From the NCBI GenBank assembly GCA_001586965.3, contig LUCW03000155.1, positions 7,501 through 35,000 of the forward strand: a DNA stretch of 27,500 nucleotides, read 5' to 3'. The stretch's first letter is position 1, and the number at the start of each line of letters is the position of its first letter. Below the pieces are notes generated by a model. That model saw nothing but the letters and a program-made list of their open reading frames with translations, searched no databases and was not told the DNA's origin. Shown here one piece after another: positions 8,697 to 27,500 of the stretch. The position numbers and the translations under genes are program-made. The DNA is from Sphaeroforma sirkka (Eukaryota; Opisthokonta; Ichthyosporea; Ichthyophonida).

Positions 8697-10158
8697 TTAG
8701 GGATAATATTATTTATTTCATAAATGATAAGTATGTGTGTTACAATGTATGAACATATGGTATGGCTCTCATAGTCGCTGTAGTGGTTCAGGAAAGATTG
8801 ATGGGAAGAAGTGGTCAGTAAATTCCCGTTTGAAGCTTTGGCCAAGTGAGTCGACAATGGAAGATATGCGCTGAGTCAATTCGGGCCGGTGTTGATAAAA
8901 CACTGTTACTATCGAATATTCCATATATTCGCTTGCTGATCTACTAAGTAGAGTACCCACCTCTGTGGTGATGATTAAGCGGCCATTCTTTGGGTGTCAG
9001 TTTGACAAAAGTCACTAAGCATGTTTTCAGAGTTACTTTAGATGTACGAATTAGACCCTGTAACGTGCGCGCATCTTCTCTGCGTCCCTCTGCTTGTGCT
9101 TGCATCATTCGTTGGGTAAGATGGAAGACTTGCCTTTTTATCTCTGCCGCTGTAGGTGATACAGTATCTGTAGGTTTTGACAGCTTCCAGCGATTCACAG
9201 CCTGCGGGTTTCCTAAGTAGCGATCGTGATGAACAGGGAAGTGTTTCCGATATGGTAACGTATCCGATATGCCAACGTTTCAATAGGTACATTTGCAGCA
9301 TCCTGGCGATTCTCCTTCATCTCTTCTGGTGAGCGTGGACGACTATGCTGTTGTAGCTTGTCACGAAATAAATTCGTTGCTACTTGACCTTGATTATGCG
9401 GTTGCCGTGGAGATTTTGTTACTCATGAAATGCCTCAAAGGAATTCTTTGCTGCCGACGAAGGAGTGTCCATTGCAAAGTGCAAATCCTATGGTTCCAAA
9501 TAACTGTTGCTTAGAAATTCCACCACAGTTGCCGATTCCTGAGTACTACTAGAGCCGCAAAATTCTGTCGGCATCTCATCAGGTGTTGGAATTTCTTGTG
9601 CTCGATTTTGAGAGGGTTTCACCATACGACCCCTGCGAGTAACGTACACATTATCATGTTGTGCAACTTGAAGTATAGCCTTTGTGCGGCCAATTCTGTG
9701 CTTCACTGGGCTGATTTGCTTCAAATCGTCCGCCTCGCTAGTAATTGAATTTCCAGTTGGTGATTTTCACATCTGCGCTGGGTGTTGAGGAGCCCAACGC
9801 GGTTGCAATATTGGTGCTACCTGCTGCATATAATAATGATCGTTCGATGCCGTCTGGACCGCGCTATTGTTAGTAGTCGAGTTAACATCCGCCGGTGAGA
9901 ATTCACGAAGTTGGCGAGTTGCCCACGAACTAGCTGAATAATCTACGTGGCTTCCTGCACATGCGTCAGCATTCTCACGTGACCATCCCAATCAAAAATT
10001 CCCTCTGGATATTGTTGGGCCTTATCCAACGTACAAATCGAGTGTTGGGCCTCCGAAACTAAACGGGCCAGCGCAACGTAAATTTCTGCCTTTTCTTCAT
10101 CCTCAGGTGTCGGATTCGTAGAAAATGTTGTGTCCACCTTAACACAGATTAAAGGCAA
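8697..10158 (-). pseudogene. Relic of unrecognised ORF family, copy 2 (multi-frame)
   Basis: Minus-strand coding-like segments in several frames follow one another: 9943-10158, 9767-9991, 9488-9724, 8944-9198 and 8769-8960. The segment at 9488-9724 contains VTRRGRMVKPSQN, reminiscent of the basic G-R-x-x-K-P tail found near the end of many retroelement polyproteins. The segment at 8944-9198 (AEIKRQVFHLT, LIRTSK) resembles copy 1 at 6490-6876. The sequence ends at ~8699 with the same 27-bp tail motif. Multiple frameshifts and stops make it a relic. No catalytic domain is recognised. Confidence 0.4.
8699..8723 (-). repeat. Dispersed ~27-bp motif, copy 3
   Basis: AGGGATAATATTATTTATTT on the plus strand is the reverse complement of copies 1 and 2. 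It lies downstream of the ORF relic on the minus strand, in the same relation as copy 2. Confidence 0.6.
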
Positions 10159-10549
10159 TTGACAAAGAACTCTAAAACGATAGCTTGCCTACCTCAGCAA
10201 TAGTAGGTCCCTTCACTATGGTAAGCCAAAAAAAAGAAATACGGTTAACTGAATTTATTTTTAGCTATCTTAACCTATAAAGAACGTAATGTAACAAGTA
10301 CAGTAGTTCGGTCACTTAAAAATGTAATCAAAACCGAGTAGCCCTTAGTAAAGAGTTTTTAGTCTGAACAAGTGAACTTAGTTCAAAGCGCAGTTACGAA
10401 CCGCGCGCCTGCTGTGTTTATTTGTCACACTCCTACGTGGAACGAGCTCTAACAATAGGTAACTATGAAAATTCTTGTACATGGTTGCTAAATTATGATG
10501 ACGTCCGATGAGTCACGCTTGTTTCTCACTAAATCTTTTGTTCCACCAT
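10159..10549. other. No gene recognised
   Basis: AT-rich sequence without a convincing open frame, RNA gene or repeat. Confidence 0.5.
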
Positions 10550-10669
10550 CTGGTCCGGTCCCCTGGTCCAGTCCTGAAATAATCCTCATAGGTCCAGTCC
10601 TCTGGTCCGGTCCTGAAATGCTATTTTATATCCCGTCCTCTGATCCGGTCCTCTGGTCTGGTCCTAAAT
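10550..10669 (+). repeat. GGTCC-rich degenerate minisatellite
   Basis: At least eight GGTCC cores occur in ~120 bases in units such as CTGGTCCGGTCC and GGTCCAGTCC, interspersed with CTGAAAT spacers (10575, 10613) and CTAAAT (10663). Confidence 0.65.
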
Positions 10670-10860
10670 CTCCGTCCAGGGTACTTTGTTCACAATGCGC
10701 CACAAACGCTCAGGTACCACATGGGATGAATCAATTTCTCTGCCCACTTTCCGACTGCACTTGCCTATTTTATTGTACTAGTTCATCTTCCTAGTACAAC
10801 GTCCACCGGAAGTCGTGTAGAACTTGGGCATCGCTCGCCGTAGCCCATACATCGTTGACT

Positions 10861-11734
10861 AGGACGCCCCACGTGCAGAATCCGACTTCATACCTCGGTC
10901 GAACCACCAATCAACCCAAGACCAAAGTCCAACGCCCGAAGGAGAAGTTCTATCAGGTCGACATGGATCCGAATCGTCCTTTTTCTTTCGCGATGTTATG
11001 GTAAAGGTATTGACACTACCAGGAACACTACCCGCGCGCACCGTTTACGGTACAAATAACCCTCTTAAGAGTGAAGTTATCACCCGCAAGATCGCAGTCA
11101 TGTACCTGGTTGACCATGACAGGAGATGTCATAATCTGCCTATTACCCTGCCAGCAGAAGACGGTACACGTGCTCAACCACGCCCACGGGGTATTTATTC
11201 TAACGTGCATTGGTCTGGCGGCATTCTGTCACCAATTGATGATTGCACCAGAATGGCACCATATCCTCAAGTTCTATACTCTGAAAGGAATATTCCGCTA
11301 ATCAATCCCAGGATATAATGGTTGCTTGTATGTGCAACACTATATTTCGCACACCTTCTGCCAAGTTTATGCATTGTTCCCCTAACTGGAAAACCTGATG
11401 TTAATCGCCAAGTGGATCCACGGAAATACGTATATCGCAACCATCGGACTACACCGGCCCAACCTCCAGCATCACGATAGAAAAGAACATACATCTGTAG
11501 CCAACGAAAAGCGAAATATCTCGCTTTTTGAAAGAGATCAGCCACCTTGTAGGGAGTGTGAAAATTTTGAACCACAGATCTAGAATAGACCGCGATGAAT
11601 TTGACTTTCTTACGGCTTCAGTTCCCAAGAACAGGAAAGAAATTACCTCTCTATTAGGCATGATATCATGGTGGTCGAGCATGGTATCCACTATGCACGC
11701 ACTATTGTGTCACTCACTTGACTCTCGAAGATGA
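10861..11734 (+). pseudogene. Degenerate coding stretch, faintly Ty3 reverse-transcriptase-like
   Basis: The plus-strand frame is open from 10861 to a stop at 11316-11318. In another frame near 11220-11300 the translation CHQLMIAPEWHHILKFYTLKG has the look of the RT segment around AFHQI..pE....TaF...G. Near 11530-11680 a third frame gives HLVGSVKILN, then PKNRKEITSLLGM, as in the RT thumb (yLG..vs..G, then P.n.kEl.s.LGm). The order and spacing fit RT, but no catalytic Asp box is visible and frames change several times. A decayed retroelement pol is the best guess, and chance similarity is not excluded. Confidence 0.3.
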
Positions 11735-13271
11735 ATGAGGCGTTTGCGCGGGTCACGATATAATAGCTGGCCTGGAATAAGGCCTTGTACCGCCTCTCCA
11801 ATGAGTATCAAGCTATACCAGCCGCTTCGGCATCAGCGACTGATGATGTACCCGGACGTCTGCAACACGGCCGCGGAAACGACTCTTTTTGTACAAATAG
11901 AGGGAGCTATGACGTGAACAAGACAGAAGACGCGATCCTTTCCACTTTAGCTGTGGCAGCAGCAAAATCACGAGTTCTGGACCAACCGGACCTCAAAATG
12001 GGTCTAGAGGCCCTTGCTTTCCAGTTCTCAAGCAGAGCTATCGAGCCCGCGGACACTGACGACGGCGACCCCACCACAAGTTCAATATCACACCACGGTA
12101 ACCGTGGACATCGACAACATTATTGTTCTCCGCCTTATGGACGGTACGGATTGTTACGGCATAGTACGCCAGGAAATCATGAACGCGTGCGTTACAATTG
12201 CCGGTCACTCCAACCTACTTCCTGTCATCCTTGCTGCTACCACGCTGAACTTGGCGTAACGTGACTACCGCGCTGTAAGACGCGAAATTACGGGCTGAAA
12301 ATTAACAGCCAAGAAGGTGATGCACATTCTGCAGCGCTCTCATCCCCCTGTGGTTATGTACACATACTACAATCCCCTCTTGAATAACATGAAGAACCCA
12401 GTAAACATTCGAACGATGACACTATAGAAAATAGTCTTAAACTACGCTCTATCCAGGCTATACACGAGGTAGAAATAGATTACCAGTATGTCCCCTATCC
12501 ATTGAACATCTTCGGCGACTATATGTCCCGGTGTTGTGATCACTTGGGATCCGCTCATGGTTCCATTGGAACAGCGTGTATAGTAACGGCAATTCTGGAG
12601 CTGCCGGAGCCCCAAGTCCTCGCTCACAGTTTCAATCGGCAACACAACCGCTTGTGGTACCTCCGATCCGTCGAAATCATCGGGGAGGAATACGCCATTG
12701 AGCTCTTGGCTACGGAAAAAGTTATTTCCAGGTGATTTACTATATCAACGAACTCAGCGGTGTTGGTACAGTGTATACGGCTGTAGATTCTTCGCTGCCG
12801 ACCGGAACGACAAGCACTGCTTTGGAAACTCGCCCTTCGGCATTATGGATAATGCGCTACACCACATCCCCACGTCCCGCAACGTCTCGGTCGTGTTGTG
12901 CGCCCCATTCTGGGACAGAGTACCGTGGCTGCCCCTTTTCGGCAGTTGTGTATATTACGGCCGACGATGAGCACGAGATAATCTGTGGTTCCCGCAGACG
13001 TCATAGACCCACCTATAACCACGGAGGGCTCCACTCACGAGCCTGGCGATACAGCCAGCATCTGTCTATACGTCACACGGCGGAAACACTGGTGAGCATA
13101 GAAAACTTCGCGCTGTCCCATTCCACACTGGACGACGATATGCTTTTGGACATCCTTGTCGGATGTTTGGCAATTGAACCTAAGTACTGGGGGACGACAT
13201 TTCTAAACAAGCCCAGGACATTCTATCCGCCCCGGACCCTATCCCGGACACGCCCAGCACCCGCTTGCTGA
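11735..13271 (+). pseudogene. Unrecognised coding-like stretch with many frame changes
   Basis: Successive plus-strand segments in different frames have protein-like composition: 11785-12060 (DVNKTEDAILSTLAVAAAKS), 12060-12259 (VTVDIDNIIVLRLMDGTD), 12502-12735, and 12980-13270 (TLVSIENFALSHSTLDDDML). The sequence is GC-richer than its flanks. The pattern is that of a decayed gene or transposable element, possibly continuing the 10861-11734 relic. No family is recognised. Confidence 0.3.
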
Positions 13272-15150
13272 ACATGTCGTTTCCCACTTAACCTCCTGTG
13301 TCGAAAATCGCCGCTGACATTTCAGTGCCCCCCCCCGCGCTTCCTACTATTGCGAGCTGTTCACTCGCTGTTCATCTCCCAGCAATGTGACCTGAGCAAT
13401 ACACAACCTCTGTATGCAACAGATACAGCAGCAAACGCATCCTGCGCTGACAATTACATCTATGTGCCAGCACGTCTATTCCAAAAAAGATGAATTTGAT
13501 TTATAAAGCATATAGAGACCGTTACTATACAATCTAATAACTAGTGAAAAAATAAAAGACCTCGAGAAAAGTTAGATATTTCACACGTAAAACATTTTAA
13601 TAACTGTAGTAGTTTCATAACATCAAATGCAGGTACAGACAAATTTAAATAGTGAGACGGAACTTGAGCATGTATCCTTGATCGCAAAAATCAACACCCG
13701 TGATTGGACACGAAAAATTTGATAGGTAGGACTAATCATGACGTGTATTGTAATAAGTTTACTCGCACGTTCAAGTTTTTCGGTCCAATTTGCTATAAGG
13801 TGAATATTCTAAAATCAGATAAGCGTCCAAATTCATGTGGTTGCCAGAGTAACCGGAAGGTATATTAAATAGGTGGCCTCAAAGGTATATGATCTCTGCG
13901 CAAGATGCGCATACAATGCCTAAAGCAAATACCGCAACTATATTGATGAAATTATGACTTCCGATAATACAATGGCTTTTTTAAATAATGCAAAGAAATA
14001 TATAGATCGAGTTTTTGTTTTATGTGGACCTTCTCATTTGTATTTACGTTTTACCATCTATTTTGTACGCACGAAGATGTATTTAAAATCACTAAAAGGA
14101 CTGTATTTCTTAATATCTTAATATCTATAAAGAAACGAGGGATGAAACACTTGATTGTTAGGGATTGCAGCTGTGCAGTTTGGGGTTCAGCATTTCCATC
14201 ATATAAACCTATAGATTTCATAACGGAGAAATCGTAACCTCGTGTGGAGTGATGCAATTTTATTCGTCCTTTGAACTTTCTTGACAGGCTGATCTCTGCC
14301 TCTTCTGCCAGCAACATGTATAAGTCGCAAAAATTATTGCTGATATAAACATTATACCATGTCATTGTTACAACCGATGATACTTTCCAATTTATGGAAA
14401 TTCACATGCCAAAATGAATGCCCACCCCAATAATGTTGCGCAATATATTTTTCGATCATGTCGTGTACTACAGTACACCACTACACATTGCTATATTTAT
14501 GTTATTGTTTATAGAATACAAGTGCCACGCCTATCGATTGGAGTTGTTCAAAGTGCCTTCAAACCCAAAGTGCCTTCTTAGTTCGACGAGGTTTATAATA
14601 CAAGCAAGAGCTTCGTTGCCAAAACGGGCTGTCAGAACAATATACATTTTTTTCAGCGTATGTTAGCGCTGTGGTATTCTTAGCATTTATCACTGACTCG
14701 TGTGTCGATGTGTCGCCTCATAGTCTATGGCTCTTTCAAAACTTTTTCTTTTTTGATGCGGACAATGCATACCTCGACGACCAATATGTTCTGTTTATGA
14801 GCCGTTTTCAGAGAACAACGACTGCAAATGAAAACTAACCGGTTTGTCACCTCACTTATGGAGTGCGAGTTGTTGTGATCGCCGGCTAATCAATGCGGAT
14901 GGCTGAAGTCGCTCGTCTTCTCTGATGATACTTATTGCAGCATGTACTTGTCTCTTGCTTGCGGAAACATTCTGCAGAGACAATTTATAAAATCCTCCCT
15001 TTTGTCGCAAAGACTATCATTTATGTAAATTTGTCGAGTGGGCAGAGTTCAAAGATTTCTTTCGTCGATGCTTGTTTGTCGACAGATTCAGATGGTATGT
15101 TGTTTGATTGGTGTGAGTAGGCATTGCGCCTATGACTATGTCTGCTGAAC
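13272..15150. other. AT-rich stretch, no gene recognised
   Basis: Short frames only. The best is a minus-strand frame at 14051-14365 (LLAEEAEISLSRKFKGRI), which has no recognised match and no splice context I can support. I see no RNA gene or clear repeat. Confidence 0.5.
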
Positions 15151-16230
15151 AAATTAATGTGTGAACGATGGCGAACCTGTCATTTATATGGCTCGCAATG
15201 AGCTTAAATGAAGAATTCCTACCAATCTGCGTCGCTTATACAAAAGCTGTTATCATTTCTATCCACTACAAATCCTGCCTATTGAATACGAATATAGGAA
15301 TGCATTCGAGGTTATTAAAATGCATTTCAGACAATATTGCGGATTGCATCACCGCCCTTTTGCTTTGGCAGAAGTTATAACATTGTGAGTGGGCAGGAGG
15401 CAAGAAGGACGCACGCTATTTATTTGGCTACGAACATTTTGATTGGGCTGAAGTTAAACAACACACCCAATGTTTTTTAGTCCACAATCGGTTGAAGCCC
15501 TTCTTCAGGTGAAGGTAGCTGACGCACGCTATTTAGTTGATTACGAACATTTTGAGTGGGCTTGAGTTAAAAAACACACGCGCTATTTATTAGTCCACGA
15601 TCAGTTGAAGCCTTTCTTCAGGTGAAGGTAAGTTGCTACTGGTGCAAGGTCGATTTCAATCACCACAGCACATTTTGAATGTGACCAAATGTTATACATT
15701 TTATACTTTTGCGGATGACAGTGAAAATTTGCAATGAGCTGTGTGCACTTCATACCTTGTGGCGTAAAAGCAAATGTATTGTATTTAAATCAATGCTGGA
15801 TTTGGTGAACATGGCAGATAATTTGAGCTTCGACAGTATACGAGACCTTTTATTTCGACGTCATCCATACACGGCCACAGCATTTGAGAAATTTACTGAA
15901 TTAAGCGATCCTACACTCCGAATTCTAGAAGTTATTTCAGAGTAGAGATTTAGCTGGAGCTAATATTCGTACACTTTATTGGCATCAAATACCTTCCTTA
16001 TGCCACATGCATGCTCGCTATCTTGTCAAGACTACGGTATGATACCACATAGAGTCTATACTCGTCGTTTTCCATTGGAAGACAGTGAATGGGTGAGAAC
16101 TATGGATTGGCTTCCTAAACTTCTTTTTTGTCCACTGAGCAAATCGTTTATTCATCCAAGTGCTGCACTTGTGCGGTCGATTTTGGTGCAAGAACGCACC
16201 TCTGCATTCTCACAGATATAGCTAGAGCAC
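15150..16230 (+). pseudogene. Possible degenerate coding stretch
   Basis: Protein-like plus-strand segments occur in changing frames: around 15270-15375 (NAFEVIKMHFRQYCGLHH), 15800-15945 (FDSIRDLLFRRHPYTATAFE) and 15950-16030 (LAGANIRTLYWHQI). Stops and shifts separate them, and a 113-bp tandem duplication lies inside. No family is recognised. The interpretation as a decayed gene is speculative. Confidence 0.2.
15408..15631 (+). repeat. Two-copy tandem duplication, period ~113 bp
   Basis: GACGCACGCTATTTA at 15408 recurs at 15521. The units then match through TACGAACATTTTGA, TTAGTCCAC, TTGAAGCC and CTTCTTCAGGTGAAGGTA with scattered substitutions and a few indels. Confidence 0.8.
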
Positions 16231-16886
16231 CAATTGATCTATGCGGACTAAGTCTGACAATCCTTATTTCCTATTCAACCTGCTCCACATAAGTACTGCT
16301 GAGATATCGCAGATACCCTTGTCATGCAGTACCTCTCCACGATAGGAATGATTTTTTTATTCGACAGTGCTTATTGTACGCTAAATACATACTGCAGACA
16401 TTTTGTCAACGAACCACTACCAGGTGGCAAGGAGGCTCTATCAGCGTGGCTGTTGCTAAACTGGTACGAAAGCTTCACATTTACATCAGAAGGCGATGCC
16501 TAACCTGCATCCGCATTCACTTAGCATATCCTCATGGTTGCGGACGTCGCGGGGTTGTGAATGCGATCACGCTGTCTAATCGTCCGGGAACTGTCATGCC
16601 CGGAGATTTCCCGCCCCTTACAAAGGCTAAATGCGGTATGATCAGCTCTATGCCAGAAGCGCAGCACTCGGTTTCCGGTCAATGAACAAGTTCACACATA
16701 TATGTTCATCCCACGTCAACAAACTCGATCTTACGCTCATGACAGATTCTTTGCGTTTCCTCTATCATCCACCCCACCTCGACTGCATCAGTAGACATAT
16801 TTAGAACCAGATGCTTGTCTAAACATACGACAGTTGTGCCGTGTACCGGTAATTCATTGAATTAACGAGTACTCATAAACATGCTA
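16231..16886. other. Intergenic stretch downstream of the SNF2 gene
   Basis: No supported gene. On the minus strand this is the 3' flank of the SNF2 gene. No canonical AATAAA hexamer is seen in the first ~200 bases after the stop codon, so the mRNA end cannot be placed. Confidence 0.45.
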
Positions 16887-27406
<10,520 letters not shown>

Positions 27407-27500
27407 CTGCAGAAGAATCGGCCAAGTAAAGGAATGTATTTGAGACCCCATGTACATAAAGCAAGGTCTATAAAGAAATACATTTCAAAACATAAGTATA

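Noticed and set aside
14051..14365. 104-residue minus-strand frame as a gene
   Set aside because: No recognised domain, no convincing splice or promoter context; left unannotated as a gene.

Overview
This is eukaryotic genomic DNA. It carries a spliced gene with GT-AG introns, a Ty3/Gypsy-type LTR retrotransposon with older retroelement remains, and introns full of (CA)n/(TA)n and tandem repeats. The lineage cannot be fixed from the sequence. The SNF2 gene is of the RAD54L2(ARIP4)/ATRX type, which suits an animal or another opisthokont/holozoan, but that is a weak inference.

Layout. (1) 1-6241: a nearly complete Ty3/Gypsy element on the minus strand. Its left LTR is cut by the window edge. 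From right to left it reads 5' LTR, gag, an in-frame UGA, protease-RT, RNase H, a Dam/DIRS-like domain, integrase, a C-terminal extension and the 3' LTR. The visible LTR parts differ at 3 of 385 positions, so the insertion is young, yet pol is interrupted by four single-base frame changes and the RT active-site box reads YLHD. (2) 6242-10160: a graveyard of nested retroelement remains: an RNase H piece, two plus-strand LTR relics of the same family, a minus-strand aspartic protease relic, and two diverged inverted copies of an unrecognised ORF sharing a conserved tail. (3) 10160-16886: few recognisable features. There is a GGTCC minisatellite, a badly frameshifted coding-like stretch at 10861-13271 with a faint RT-like match, a poorly supported coding-like stretch at about 15150-16230 and a 113-bp tandem duplication. 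(4) 16887-27406: the minus-strand 3' part of a SNF2-family chromatin remodeller/helicase gene. Eleven consecutive exons join with consistent phases into 1079 codons plus stop. The 5' part, including Walker A, lies beyond the window.

The most unusual signal is in the SNF2 gene. Several introns contain degenerate tandem copies of neighbouring exon material. A ~67-bp array repeats the exon 6 splice acceptor and its first codons about seven times. There are fossil copies of exon 2, of the exon 7 3' end with its donor, and of the exon 10 5' end. Four introns begin with UA/UG microsatellites close to the 5' splice site. In the protein, the two RecA lobes are separated by an unusually long disordered S/T/G/Q/N-rich insertion with repeated NPWGK motifs and a SUMO-interaction-like motif.
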